NCBI RefSeq assembly: GCF_000225345.1
Contig: NC_015977.1
Location: 630,001 to 694,000 of the forward strand
Length of the DNA stretch: 64,000 nucleotides
Source: Roseburia hominis A2-183
GTDB lineage: Bacteria; Bacillota; Clostridia; Lachnospirales; Lachnospiraceae
Direction of reading: 5' to 3'
The notes beneath the pieces were generated by a model. It was not told the DNA's origin, did not search any database, and worked only from the letters and a program-made list of their open reading frames with translations. The position numbers and the translations under genes were made by a program. Shown piece by piece: positions 16,029 to 25,551 of the stretch (the stretch's first letter is position 1; each line of letters opens with the position of its first letter).

Positions 16029-16940
16029 GTGGGAAAGTATATCGTAAAACGAGTTTTACTGGCGATTGTATCCATCCTGATCGTCAGTGCCATTACATTC
16101 TTTGTGATGAACATTATCCCGGGCGGTCCTTTCAATAAGGAAAAGGCAACGAGTGCGGAGGCACAGAAAGTCCTGGAAGAGAGATATAATCTGGACAAAC
16201 CAATCCCGGAGCAGTATGTGATTTATATGAACAATCTTCTTCATGGTGACTGGGGCGTATCTTTACATAGCGGCCGTGATATCTGGGGCGAGATTTCTTC
16301 CCGTTTTAAGGTATCGGCAAAGCTTGGCGGCATGGCTGCATTGGTGGCAATCGTGGCTGGGCTTGTACTTGGAAGCATTGCGGCGTTGACGCGTAATCAC
16401 TGGCCGGACCGGCTGATCGTATTTTTTACAACACTTGGTACGGCGATGCCGTCCTTCGTGCTTGCAACACTGCTTCTTCTGGTGTTCTGCTTAAAACTCG
16501 GCTGGTTCCCGGTATGGTCGTCCACGAGTCCGAATTATGTACTGCCGATCATCGCGCTGAGTGTTTATCCGATGGCGTATATCACACGTCTGACAAAGAC
16601 CAGTATGCTGGATTCCCTGAACCAGGATTACATCCGTACCGCGAGAGCGAAGGGTGTTCCGGGCTGGAAAGTCATTTTCAAACATGCACTGCGCAATGCG
16701 CTGATTCCGGTAATCACTTACGTGGGACCGATGGTTGCATACATTTTGACAGGTTCCATGGTTGTTGAGAATATTTTTACTATCGGAGGACTGGGATCGT
16801 CTTTCGTAACAAGTATTACCAACCGTGACTATACGATGATTATGGCAACGACAATTTTCCTCGCAATTCTGATGGTTGTGGCAAACCTGCTGACCGATAT
16901 TGCATATAAGTTCGTCGATCCAAGAATCACATTTGAGTAA
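16029..16940 (+). CDS. peptide ABC transporter permease, OppB/DppB type (system 1)
   Basis: The 303-residue inner-membrane permease has six helices. The start is GTG (GTGGGAAAGTATATC) with AGGAGAG 8 bp upstream; no in-frame ATG fits. The N-terminal MGKYIVKRVLLAIVSILIVS and the segment FNKEKATSAEAQKVLEERYNL are typical of OppB/DppB. The coupling (EAA) loop near the C-terminus reads YIRTARAKGVPGWKVIFKHALRNALIP. With the OppC partner it forms the channel for oligo- or dipeptides. It is the first gene of a five-gene operon (B-C-D-F-A) driven from 15881. Confidence 0.94.
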   Translation: MGKYIVKRVLLAIVSILIVSAITFFVMNIIPGGPFNKEKATSAEAQKVLEERYNLDKPIPEQYVIYMNNLLHGDWGVSLHSGRDIWGEISSRFKVSAKLGGMAALVAIVAGLVLGSIAALTRNHWPDRLIVFFTTLGTAMPSFVLATLLLLVFCLKLGWFPVWSSTSPNYVLPIIALSVYPMAYITRLTKTSMLDSLNQDYIRTARAKGVPGWKVIFKHALRNALIPVITYVGPMVAYILTGSMVVENIFTIGGLGSSFVTSITNRDYTMIMATTIFLAILMVVANLLTDIAYKFVDPRITFE

Positions 16941-16964
16941 AGTACGAAAGGACGGATAGAAGTA

Positions 16965-18041
16965 ATGGAGTTGAAACATAGACAGATTCTGTCGGCACAG
17001 GTAGATCTGAGCAAATTCAATAAGGCAAATTTCGAGAAGGCGACAGATGAGGAAAAAAAGCAGCAGGATGTCATGGGTGAGTCTACCACATTTTTCAAGG
17101 ATGGTATGAGACGCCTGCGCAAGAATCCGCTTGCCATGGGAAGTATCATCGTACTGGTATTGATTCTTCTGACCATCATCATCGCACCGCATATATGTCC
17201 TTACAAGTATTCCGAGATTATCTCGGTCAACGGTGTGCGTGACAAATCCGCAGCGAACCTTGGACCGTTTGAATATTCCAAGCTTGAGACAAAGTATATG
17301 AACGAGACCGGCGAGAAGCTGTTTCCACATATCTTCGGAACGGACAGCTTAAGCCGTGACTACTTTATCCGTGTGATCTACGGAACGAGAGTCAGCCTGT
17401 CGGTCGGCGTTGTGGCATCGATCATGGTATTGATCATCGGCCTGCTTTACGGTTCCATCGCAGGATACTTTGGTGGAAAAGTCGACCTCATCATGATGCG
17501 TATTGTGGATATTATTTATTCCCTGCCGGACATGCTGATCATCATTCTGCTGTCGGTAGTGTTTAATGAGACGTTAAAACCGCTCATTACCGGAACGGTG
17601 CTGGAAAAGCTGGGAACGAACATGATCTCCATGTTTATCGTATTCGGACTTCTGTACTGGGTAAGTATGGCGCGTCTGATCCGAGGCCAGATCCTTTCCA
17701 TTAAGAACAACGAGTACGTTCTGGCAGCAAGATGCATCGGTACAAAGAATGCCAGAATCCTGCGCAGACATATCCTGCCGAACTGTCTGTCCGTTATCAT
17801 TATTACGACAGCGCTTCAGGTGCCGAGTGCAATTTTTACCGAAAGTTATCTGAGTTTCCTTGGCCTTGGTGTATCTGCACCGCTTACTTCCCTGGGAAGT
17901 CTGGCAAACGATGCCAGAGCCGGCATGCAGTCCTACCCACTTAGATTGGTCATTCCTGCAATCGCCATCTGCCTGATCGTGCTGGCATTGAACTTACTGG
18001 GTGATGGTCTTCGTGATGCTTTCGACTCGAAATTGAATTAA
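16965..18041 (+). CDS. peptide ABC transporter permease, OppC/DppC type (system 1)
   Basis: The 358-residue partner permease has a long cytoplasmic N-terminus (about 60 residues), a first helix near 62-85, an extracytoplasmic stretch of about 45 residues (SEIISVNGVRDKSAANLGPF) and five more helices. FGTDSLSRDYFIRVIYGTRVSLSVG is the OppC signature region (the first 20 residues are diagnostic). The EAA loop reads YVLAARCIGTKNARILRRHI. The gene lies 24 bp after the OppB gene and 12 bp before the OppD gene. Substrate specificity cannot be read from permeases. Confidence 0.94.
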   Translation: MELKHRQILSAQVDLSKFNKANFEKATDEEKKQQDVMGESTTFFKDGMRRLRKNPLAMGSIIVLVLILLTIIIAPHICPYKYSEIISVNGVRDKSAANLGPFEYSKLETKYMNETGEKLFPHIFGTDSLSRDYFIRVIYGTRVSLSVGVVASIMVLIIGLLYGSIAGYFGGKVDLIMMRIVDIIYSLPDMLIIILLSVVFNETLKPLITGTVLEKLGTNMISMFIVFGLLYWVSMARLIRGQILSIKNNEYVLAARCIGTKNARILRRHILPNCLSVIIITTALQVPSAIFTESYLSFLGLGVSAPLTSLGSLANDARAGMQSYPLRLVIPAIAICLIVLALNLLGDGLRDAFDSKLN

Positions 18042-18053
18042 GGAGATAAGGAT

Positions 18054-19061
18054 ATGAGCGAAGAAAATAAATATATATTAGAAGTAAAAGACCTTCATAC
18101 CAGTTTCTTTACAGATGCAGGTGAGGTAAAGGCTGTCAATGGTATTTCCTTTAACTTAGAGCCGGGAAAGACCCTCGGAATCGTAGGAGAGTCCGGTTCC
18201 GGTAAATCCGTTACCGCATATTCCATCATGCAGATTCTGGCGGAGACCGGTAAGATCACTGGCGGAGAGGTAAGATTCCACGGTGAGGACATTACCAAAT
18301 GGAACAGCAAGCAGATGCAGAAGTTCCGCGGAGAAAAATGCTCCATCATTTTCCAGGATCCGATGACCAGCTTAAACCCGGTATTTACCGTTGGAAGCCA
18401 GCTGATTGAGGCAATATTATTACACACGGATAAGAATAAAAAAGAGGCGTGGGCGCGCGCGGTGGAGATGCTGACACTGGTCGGCGTCAATGAGCCGGAA
18501 AGCCGTATGAAGCAGTATCCGCATGAGCTGTCCGGTGGTATGCGTCAGCGTGTCATGATCGCCATGGCACTTGTCTGTGAGCCGGATATCCTGATTGCAG
18601 ATGAGCCGACAACGGCACTTGATGTGACGATTCAGGCACAGATTCTGGAACTGATGCAGGATCTGCAGAAGAAGCTTGGAATGGCGATTATCATGGTAAC
18701 CCATGATCTCGGCGTCATTGCAAGTATGTGTGATGAGATTCTTGTTATGTACGGCGGACGTGTCTGCGAGCGCGGTACAGCGGATGATATTTTCTACCGT
18801 CCGGCACATGAATATACCAAGGGACTGCTTCGTTCCATCCCGAAGGCAGACAATATGAACGAAAAGCTGGTGCCGATCGGCGGTACACCGATCAACCTGT
18901 TGCAGATGCCGGCTGGCTGTGCATTCTGCCCGCGGTGTGATGCGGCGATGAAGATCTGTCTTTCTGAGAAACCGGAAGAACTTCGCATCAGCGATACCCA
19001 TCTGGCAAGCTGCTGGATGAACATCAAAGAGTTATATGAGGCACAGGAGGAGGCAGAGTAA
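18054..19061 (+). CDS. peptide ABC transporter ATPase, OppD/DppD type (system 1)
   Basis: The 335-residue ATPase has Walker A GESGSGKS, Q-loop FQDPMTSLNPV, signature LSGGMRQR, Walker B LIADEPTTALD and switch His in VTHDLGV. The C-terminal oligopeptide/dipeptide extension holds the Cys cluster CAFCPRCDAAMKIC of the DppD type. It pairs with OppF to drive uptake. AAGGAGATAAGG is its ribosome site. Its last base overlaps the ATG of the next gene (TAATG). Confidence 0.95.
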   Translation: MSEENKYILEVKDLHTSFFTDAGEVKAVNGISFNLEPGKTLGIVGESGSGKSVTAYSIMQILAETGKITGGEVRFHGEDITKWNSKQMQKFRGEKCSIIFQDPMTSLNPVFTVGSQLIEAILLHTDKNKKEAWARAVEMLTLVGVNEPESRMKQYPHELSGGMRQRVMIAMALVCEPDILIADEPTTALDVTIQAQILELMQDLQKKLGMAIIMVTHDLGVIASMCDEILVMYGGRVCERGTADDIFYRPAHEYTKGLLRSIPKADNMNEKLVPIGGTPINLLQMPAGCAFCPRCDAAMKICLSEKPEELRISDTHLASCWMNIKELYEAQEEAE

Positions 19062-20101
19062 TGAGTGAGGAAAAGAACCTTCTTGAGGTAAGTCATTTAA
19101 AACAGTATTTTCCTGTGCATCAGGGATTTAAGACGATTCCGCTAAAAGCGGTGGATGATATTTCATTTGCAATCAAGCCGGGCGAGACACTTGGTCTGGT
19201 AGGAGAGTCGGGATGCGGCAAGACGACCGTCGGCAGAACGCTGCTTCGTCTGTACCAGCCGACCGCCGGACGCATCGTGTTCGATGGTAAGGTGCTTTTT
19301 GACAGCGGCGAACAGTATGATGAGAATGGCAAGCTGATCGTCGATGCAAACGGCAAGCCGGTGCTTGGCAAGAAAGTGGATGTGGACATGCTTCCTTACC
19401 GCAGACAGATGCAGATGGTATTCCAGGATCCGTATTCATCCTTGAACCCGCGTATGACGGTCGAGGACATCATCGGAGAGCCTCTGGATGTTCATAAATT
19501 ATATGCGAATAAAAAAGAGCGCCGTGAGAAAATCTTGAACCTCATGGAGCTGGTTGGACTGAATGCCGAGCATGCCATGCGTTATGCACATGAGTTTTCC
19601 GGCGGACAGAGACAGCGTATCGGTATTGCAAGAGCACTCGCGGTAAACCCGAAGTTTATCGTCTGTGACGAGCCGGTATCCGCACTGGATGTGTCCATTC
19701 AGGCGCAGGTGGTAAATATGTTCGAGGAACTGCAGGACAAGCTGGGCGTGGCGTATCTGTTTATCGCGCATGATCTGCTGGTCGTTCACCACATTTCCGA
19801 CCGTATTGCGGTTATGTACCTTGGAAAAATGATGGAGATCGCCGATGCCGATGAGTTAAACGGCAACCCGATGCATCCGTATACATTGAGCTTACTGTCA
19901 GCGGTTCCGATTCCGGATCCGGAGACAGCCAGACACAGCAAGCGTATCGTGCTGGAGGGAGATGTACCGAGCCCTCTGAAGATGCCGACCGGATGTCCGT
20001 TCCGCACCAGATGCAAATACGCGACAGAGCAGTGCGCAAAAGAGATGCCGCCGCTTTCCGACAGAGGCAGCGGACACTTCGTTGCATGCTGGAATAAGTA
20101 A
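19061..20101 (+). CDS. peptide ABC transporter ATPase, OppF/DppF type (system 1)
   Basis: The 346-residue ATPase has Walker A GESGCGKT, Q-loop FQDPYSSLNPRMT, signature FSGGQRQRIGIARAL, Walker B FIVCDEPVSALD and switch His in IAHDLLV. The C-terminal domain has GCPFRTRCKYATEQC. An insertion between Walker A and the Q-loop (VDANGKPVLGKKVDVDMLPY) makes it slightly longer than average. It overlaps the OppD gene by one base and is followed 113 bp later by the binding-protein gene. Confidence 0.95.
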   Translation: MSEEKNLLEVSHLKQYFPVHQGFKTIPLKAVDDISFAIKPGETLGLVGESGCGKTTVGRTLLRLYQPTAGRIVFDGKVLFDSGEQYDENGKLIVDANGKPVLGKKVDVDMLPYRRQMQMVFQDPYSSLNPRMTVEDIIGEPLDVHKLYANKKERREKILNLMELVGLNAEHAMRYAHEFSGGQRQRIGIARALAVNPKFIVCDEPVSALDVSIQAQVVNMFEELQDKLGVAYLFIAHDLLVVHHISDRIAVMYLGKMMEIADADELNGNPMHPYTLSLLSAVPIPDPETARHSKRIVLEGDVPSPLKMPTGCPFRTRCKYATEQCAKEMPPLSDRGSGHFVACWNK

Positions 20102-20214
20102 GGTTTCAACGTTACCGAAAAGGTACGTGGAACATAGATCATTTTATAGGAGGAAAATCCTCTGCTCCTGTTGTGACAGTCGCATTTTCCTTCGGAAAAC
20201 AAGGAGGATTCATT

Positions 20215-21972
20215 ATGAAGAAATTAGTAGCATCATTACTGGTTGCTTCTATGGCACTTGGTCTTACGGCTTGTGGCGGATCATCTGATTCCACAGCAAG
20301 TACAGGCGAGTCCACAGGAACTGCTGCTGGCACAGAGGCTGCAGCAACTGCAGAAGCAACAACCACAAACGCTGAGACAAATGTGCTCAACATCAACCTG
20401 GCAAGTGAGCCGGATTACCTTGATCCTGCATTAAACAGCTCCGTAGACGGCGGCTGCCTTGCAGTAAACTCTTTCGCAGGTCTTTATACCTATGATAAGG
20501 ATGGTAATCTTATCCCGGCACTCGCAACCGATATGCCGGAAGTATCTGAGGACGGAACAGAGTACACTGTTCACATGATTGAGTCCAAGTGGAGCAACGG
20601 AGATGACTTAAAGGCATCTGACTTCGTATACAGCTGGAATCGTGTCATCGATGAGAAGACAGCAGCAGACTATGCTTATCTGTTCGATGTAATCGACCGC
20701 AACGATGACGGTACACTGGCAGTTGAGACACCGGATGATTACACACTCGTGATCAAGCTTGTCAGCCCGTGCCCGTACTTTAACGACTTACTGGCATTCC
20801 CGACATTCTATCCAGTACATCAGGCATCCGTAGAGGCTGCTGATACGGACGGCACTGTTCCTGGCAAGTGGGCACAGGAAGCTGGTTTTGTATGCAACGG
20901 TGCTTACACACTGGAGTCCTGGAACCACAACGAGAGCATGGTTTATGTAAAGAACCCGAACTTCTATGATGCGGCAAACGTAACCATGGACGAGCTTCAC
21001 TTCATGTTAAGCGCTGATGATACAGCAATCTATGCTGCATACAACAGCGGTGACCTTGACTACATCGATACCGTACCGAACGATGAGATTCCTTCCTTAA
21101 ACGGCGTCAATCCAGAGTTTGGTATCCTTGACAACCTGGGAACCTATTACATCGGCTTCAACGTAAACGACCCGGTCTTCGATGGCAAGACAGAGGAAGA
21201 GGCTGCTAAGATGCGTGAGGCAATCAGCTTACTGGTTGACCGTCAGTTCATCGTTGAGAACGTAGGCCAGACAGGTCAGATCCCGGCTGATTCTTTCGTA
21301 CCGGAAGGTATGGCAGACGGTAACGGCGGCGTATTCAAGACAGCAGATACTTCTTACTATGATGCAACAGCTACCGGTGCCGGCGAGCTTGAGACAGCAA
21401 AGGGCTTACTGGAAGAGGCTGGATATACATTTACAGACAACGGTGACGGTACATACGCAGTAGATCCGGCAATCTCCATGACATACTTAACAAACGACGG
21501 TACAGCACACATTGCGGTTGCTGAGTCCGTACAGCAGGATGTTGCATTACTTGGTATCAACCTTGAGATCAAGTCTGAGGACTGGAATGTATTCCTTGAG
21601 GATCGTAAGAGCGGTAACTTCACCATCGCGCGTGAGGGATGGCTTGCAGATTACAACGACCCGGTTAACATGTTAGAGATCTTTACCTCTGATTCCGGTA
21701 ACAACGATATGCAGTTAGGAAAGGGTACTCCGGTATCTTCTTCTCCGGACTGGACAGCATATGATGAGCTGATCAATCAGATCCGCACCACAACAGATTT
21801 TGCAGCGCGTGTTGACTTAATGCATCAGGCAGAGGATATGCTGATGGATACATGGGCAGTAGTTCCGATCTACTACTACAATGATATTTACATGCAGAAG
21901 TCTAACGTAACCGGTATCTACGCAACGATATTCGGTATGAAGTACTTCATGTACGCAACAAAGACAGCATAA
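20215..21972 (+). CDS. peptide-binding lipoprotein, OppA/SBP family 5 (system 1)
   Basis: The 585-residue lipoprotein has a type II signal with Cys20 in LGLTACGG, then a Ser/Thr/Ala-rich linker and the family 5 solute-binding fold (LNINLASEPDYLDPALNSSV, later YIGFNVNDPVF and LLVDRQFIVENVGQTGQIPA). It captures peptides outside the membrane for the permease pair encoded upstream. The start at 20215 is chosen because AAGGAGG lies 8 bp before it and the signal peptide begins there; the frame extends 14 codons further upstream. Codon use is strongly biased (GCA, ATC, AAC), which fits high expression. Confidence 0.95.
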   Translation: MKKLVASLLVASMALGLTACGGSSDSTASTGESTGTAAGTEAAATAEATTTNAETNVLNINLASEPDYLDPALNSSVDGGCLAVNSFAGLYTYDKDGNLIPALATDMPEVSEDGTEYTVHMIESKWSNGDDLKASDFVYSWNRVIDEKTAADYAYLFDVIDRNDDGTLAVETPDDYTLVIKLVSPCPYFNDLLAFPTFYPVHQASVEAADTDGTVPGKWAQEAGFVCNGAYTLESWNHNESMVYVKNPNFYDAANVTMDELHFMLSADDTAIYAAYNSGDLDYIDTVPNDEIPSLNGVNPEFGILDNLGTYYIGFNVNDPVFDGKTEEEAAKMREAISLLVDRQFIVENVGQTGQIPADSFVPEGMADGNGGVFKTADTSYYDATATGAGELETAKGLLEEAGYTFTDNGDGTYAVDPAISMTYLTNDGTAHIAVAESVQQDVALLGINLEIKSEDWNVFLEDRKSGNFTIAREGWLADYNDPVNMLEIFTSDSGNNDMQLGKGTPVSSSPDWTAYDELINQIRTTTDFAARVDLMHQAEDMLMDTWAVVPIYYYNDIYMQKSNVTGIYATIFGMKYFMYATKTA

Positions 21973-22032
21973 CATCATAAGAACTGACCGGTATGTATGA
22001 CTGCAGGTGATGCATACTTATACAGGAAAGAG

Positions 22033-22073
22033 AAATCCCGGAACGGAGAGTAAAATCCGTTCCGGGATTTTTT
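22033..22073 (+). terminator. terminator of the first opp operon
   Basis: AAATCCCGGAACGGA pairs with TCCGTTCCGGGATTT, an uninterrupted 15-bp stem followed by T. Confidence 0.95.
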
Positions 22074-22275
22074 GCGTGGAAAAACATGGAAAAAGAAAAC
22101 TGCATATTTAGTCATGAAAAAATTGGGATCAAAAAATGAAAAATGACAGAAAAACAGCACAGAATAGAAGAAAAAGTAGAAAAAACAAATAAAACATAGT
22201 GTAAAAATATGCATAGAACCAAATGAGATTGTAAAAACATGCGAAACGAGGCAGAATGTGCCAGCGGGAAAAGTA

Positions 22276-22303
22276 TTGACAAAAACAGTTTCCCATGTAT
22301 AAT
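22276..22303 (+). promoter_or_regulatory. strong promoter ahead of a short transcript
   Basis: TTGACA and TATAAT are 16 bp apart, both perfect. The next structure is a terminator only about 80 bp on. The AT-rich stretch 22074-22275 before it shows nothing else. Confidence 0.8.
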
Positions 22304-22309
22304 AAAAAA

Positions 22310-22387
22310 AGTGTTGTGCGTGTGCAACATACAAGTGTATTTTGCAAAGTGTTCAGTGGACAAAGAGGTTCATTGTCACTTTTTTTT
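22310..22387 (+). ncRNA. candidate small RNA or attenuated leader, about 78 nt
   Basis: A perfect promoter (22276-22303) and a hairpin with eight T (22355-22387) bracket a transcript of about 78 nt. It contains a 5' inverted repeat (GTTG ... CAAC) and no reading frame with a ribosome site. It is either a free small RNA or a leader attenuating the membrane-protein gene at 22433. No known RNA family is recognised. Confidence 0.4.
22355..22387 (+). terminator. hairpin terminator or attenuator
   Basis: AGTGGACAA pairs with TTGTCACT (one bulged G), followed by eight T. Confidence 0.7.
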
Positions 22388-22432
22388 GTTACACAAAAAT
22401 ATTTTAGCGCAATAACGCGGTAATATTGCACT

Positions 22433-23032
22433 ATGCAGTATGGCAGGCAGAGCGATGAGGCGGAAGCGGCGATGATCAAGAACCCTTACCAAAAGGATTA
22501 TCAAAATGAATTAAAGCAGAACCGGCACGGTCTTCTGGTGACAAGAACGTCCTATCAGGGAGATTTTTATGTGCTTCCGTTTGATGAACAGCAGAAGCGG
22601 CGGACAGGCATTTTTAATGTCATCTGGACGATCGCGCTGTGGGTGATTGAGCTTGGAATGGGACTTTTAAATCCGGATTCGTCCCGCACAGCGTGGATTG
22701 TATTCCCGTATCTGTTTGTGATTCTTCCGCTTGGATACATGCTTTATGGTGCGGTCAGCTATATCGGGGCACCGGTCCGTATGCACCGGGCACACTATGA
22801 GACGGGGCTGCTTCGCATGAAGCGTTCCTGTATCGGGGCAATGGTGCTGACGGGAATCGGAGCGGTTCTGGACCTTGTATACATGGTGCTGCACCGTGGT
22901 GGGATCCGTATGGGAATGGAATGTATCTATCTGATATGTCATTTCCTGTTTCTGGCGGTTGCATTTTTCTTCGGAAAGTATTATGACCGCAATTACAGCG
23001 GCATTCTGATTGAGAATGCCACAATGGAGTAG
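22433..23032 (+). CDS. membrane protein of unknown function
   Basis: The 199-residue protein has a soluble N-terminus (about 60 residues) and four hydrophobic segments: IFNVIWTIALWVIELGMGLL, WIVFPYLFVILPLGYMLYG, IGAMVLTGIGAVLDLVYMVL and CIYLICHFLFLAVAFFFGKY. I do not recognise a family. The true start may be the ATG at 22472 (MIKNPYQKDYQ), which has GAGG 11 bp upstream; the ATG at 22433 has no clear ribosome site. Expression probably depends on reading through the hairpin at 22355. It precedes the second opp operon by 57 bp. Confidence 0.65.
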   Translation: MQYGRQSDEAEAAMIKNPYQKDYQNELKQNRHGLLVTRTSYQGDFYVLPFDEQQKRRTGIFNVIWTIALWVIELGMGLLNPDSSRTAWIVFPYLFVILPLGYMLYGAVSYIGAPVRMHRAHYETGLLRMKRSCIGAMVLTGIGAVLDLVYMVLHRGGIRMGMECIYLICHFLFLAVAFFFGKYYDRNYSGILIENATME

Positions 23033-23089
23033 GTTTTTTCCTTTTATAAGGTTAAAACATAGATAATATTTTTATAAGGAGGAAATATT

Positions 23090-25384
23090 ATGAAAAAAAT
23101 GAGACAGACTCTTGCTTTGTTACTGGCAGGAGCACTGACTGTCGGTTCATTTGCAGGCTGCGGCGGAAGCAAGGCTGGCGGCGAGACAGCTGGAACCGAG
23201 ACAGCAGGCACAGAGGCAGCAGGCACGGCTGCATCCGGCAGCGACACACCGCTCGTTATCGCAAATGACGGTATGAGCGAGAAGTTCAGCCCATTCTTCG
23301 CTGAGAGTGTGCCGGATCAGAACATCGTTGATGTGACACAGATTTCTCTGGTTTACAACGATCGTTCCGGTGAGTTTATCTACAATGGTATCGAGGGTGA
23401 GACCACTTCGTACAACGGTACCGATTATACTTACTACGGACCAACCGATCTGACTATCACAGAGAACGAAGACGGAACCGTATACTATGATTTCAAGCTT
23501 CGTGATGATCTGACCTTCTCCGATGGAGAGCCGGTAACCGCAGATGATATCATCTTCTCTTTCTATGTATTCTGCGATCCGACTTATGACGGAGGCGCAT
23601 CTGTATACTCTCTCCCGATCGAGGGTATGGAAGAGTACAGAAGCGGTATGTCCACATTGGCATCTTTACTTGCGGCAGCGGGCGAGGATAACACAGACTT
23701 CACATACTGGACAGAAGATCAGCAGAACGCATTCTGGGATGCTGTAAACGATGGTGGTGCAGCATTTGCACAGGAAATCGTTGATTACTGCGTAGAGAAC
23801 GGCGTCAGCGAAGAGGGCGACGTAGCAGGCGCAGCAGCACAGTGGGGCTTCGACGGTCTTGCGGCAGATGCGACCGCTAAGGATTTCTTTATGGCAATCG
23901 GTGACAAGTACGGATGGAGCTTCACCGCTATGGAGGCTGAGTCTGCAGGAAGCGCTCTCTCCGATCTGATTCCGGAAGACGTATATGCATACGCTACCGA
24001 AGGTGTTGAGACCGGTGATGCAGCAGCAAATATTTCCGGTATCCAGAAGCTGGATGACAAGACCGTACGTGTTGTTCTGACAGAGGTCAGCGCACCGGCA
24101 CTTCAGACCATGGATATCCAGATCACACCGCTTCATTATTATGGTGATGAGAGCCAGTACGATTACGATAACAACCAGTTCGGTTTCACAAAGGGTGATC
24201 TTTCCGCAATCCGCGAGAAGACGACCGCTCCGCTTGGCGCTGGTCCGTATGTCTTCAAGAGCTACGAGAACAAGACAGTATATCTCGAGGCGAATGAGTC
24301 ATACTACAAGGGAGCACCGGCTACCAAGGAACTCCAGTTCAAGGAGACCGCTGAGGCAGATAAGCTTCCGGGTGTTGTTCAGGGTACGGTAGATATTTCT
24401 GATCCGTCCATCTCCAAAGAGGTTATGGCACAGATCTGCTCTGAGAACAGCAACGGTGAGGTGTCCGGTGATGTATTAACCACCGCTCTGTATGACAACA
24501 ATGGTTATGGTTACATCGGAATCAACTCTCAGAATGTCAAGGTTGGCGATGATCCTTCTTCTGAGCAGTCCAAAGATTTAAGAAAAGCAATCGCAACAGT
24601 AATTTCTGTATATCGTGATATGGTTATCGACTCCTATTATGGAGAGGCAGCAGCAGTAATTAACTACCCGATCTCCAATACTTCCTGGGCAGCACCGCAG
24701 AAGTCTGACGCAGACTACGAGGTTGCATTCTCCAAGGACGTAGACGGCAACCCGATCTACACAGACGGTATGTCGGATGACGAGAAGTATGCTGCAGCAC
24801 TTGACGCAGCACTTGGATTCTTCGAGGCAGCAGGTTACACAGTAACAGATGGCAAGCTGACAGCAGCTCCGGCTGGTGCGAAGTTAAGCTATGAGGTAAT
24901 GATCGGCGGAGGCGGAAAGGGAGATCATCCTTCCTTCGGTATTCTGACCGCAGCATCCGAGGCACTTAAGACCATCGGCTTTGATCTGACAATCAACGAT
25001 CTGGCTGACGGAACCATCATGTGGGATGCGTTAAACAGTGAGACTGCAGAGATGTGGTGTGCAGCATGGCAGGCAACCTTAGATCCGGATATGTTCCAGA
25101 TCTATCACAGCGAAGGCGGTAGCGCAAACTACTATGCAATCTACTCTGACGAGCTGGATGAACTGGTAATGGAGGGAAGAACCAATACCGACCAGGCATT
25201 CCGTAAGGCAGTTTATAAGGAAGCACTTGACTTTATCGTAGATTACGCTGTAGAGATTCCGGTATATCAGAGACAGAACGCTTCTGTATTCAGTACACAG
25301 CGTGTCAATGTGGATTCCATTCCGCAGGATCTGACAACCTTCTATAGCTATCTCAACGAGATTGAGAAGATCCAGATGAACTAA
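23090..25384 (+). CDS. peptide-binding lipoprotein, OppA/SBP family 5 (system 2)
   Basis: The 764-residue lipoprotein is longer than usual (500-600). It has lipobox Cys24 in GSFAGCGG, a Gly/Thr/Ala linker and the family 5 fold (DLTFSDGEPVTADDIIFSF, then GAGPYVFKSYENKTVYLE). An insertion of about 150 residues after the first lobe segment (about 180-310) accounts for the extra length. It is very acidic with strongly biased codons, indicating high expression. AAGGAGGAAATATT is the ribosome site. It heads the second opp operon (A-B-C-D-F), unlike system 1 where it is last. Confidence 0.94.
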   Translation: MKKMRQTLALLLAGALTVGSFAGCGGSKAGGETAGTETAGTEAAGTAASGSDTPLVIANDGMSEKFSPFFAESVPDQNIVDVTQISLVYNDRSGEFIYNGIEGETTSYNGTDYTYYGPTDLTITENEDGTVYYDFKLRDDLTFSDGEPVTADDIIFSFYVFCDPTYDGGASVYSLPIEGMEEYRSGMSTLASLLAAAGEDNTDFTYWTEDQQNAFWDAVNDGGAAFAQEIVDYCVENGVSEEGDVAGAAAQWGFDGLAADATAKDFFMAIGDKYGWSFTAMEAESAGSALSDLIPEDVYAYATEGVETGDAAANISGIQKLDDKTVRVVLTEVSAPALQTMDIQITPLHYYGDESQYDYDNNQFGFTKGDLSAIREKTTAPLGAGPYVFKSYENKTVYLEANESYYKGAPATKELQFKETAEADKLPGVVQGTVDISDPSISKEVMAQICSENSNGEVSGDVLTTALYDNNGYGYIGINSQNVKVGDDPSSEQSKDLRKAIATVISVYRDMVIDSYYGEAAAVINYPISNTSWAAPQKSDADYEVAFSKDVDGNPIYTDGMSDDEKYAAALDAALGFFEAAGYTVTDGKLTAAPAGAKLSYEVMIGGGGKGDHPSFGILTAASEALKTIGFDLTINDLADGTIMWDALNSETAEMWCAAWQATLDPDMFQIYHSEGGSANYYAIYSDELDELVMEGRTNTDQAFRKAVYKEALDFIVDYAVEIPVYQRQNASVFSTQRVNVDSIPQDLTTFYSYLNEIEKIQMN

Positions 25385-25414
25385 GGATCAGAGTAACTGG
25401 CTGATGGTGGAGGG

Positions 25415-25436
25415 AGAGGGGAGCAGGCTCCCCTCT
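25415..25436 (+). terminator. GC-rich hairpin after the second opp binding-protein gene
   Basis: AGAGGGGAG and CTCCCCTCT form a 9-bp stem with a 4-nt loop. The T run is poor, so it is more likely an mRNA-stabilising or attenuating hairpin than a full terminator. Confidence 0.6.
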
Positions 25437-25468
25437 TCTACAACCTGTGCCATGGTGCATAGGGATTT

Positions 25469-25517
25469 AAAGGTATTTTGCAAGAGGATGCGTGACGCCT
25501 TTTTGCAAAATACCTTT
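25469..25517 (+). promoter_or_regulatory. long hairpin before the second OppB gene
   Basis: AAAGGTATTTTGCAA pairs perfectly with TTGCAAAATACCTTT (15 bp, 19-nt loop). It lies 34 bp before the permease ATG, after the GC-rich hairpin, and probably sets the ratio of binding protein to permease. Confidence 0.6.
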
Positions 25518-25551
25518 AGCATCAGAAGCAGCGAGGAAAGGAAAAAGAATC

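Noticed and set aside
21975..22479. Overlapping minus-strand frames rich in Phe
   Set aside because: They translate A-rich intergenic DNA; composition is extreme and no ribosome site is found.
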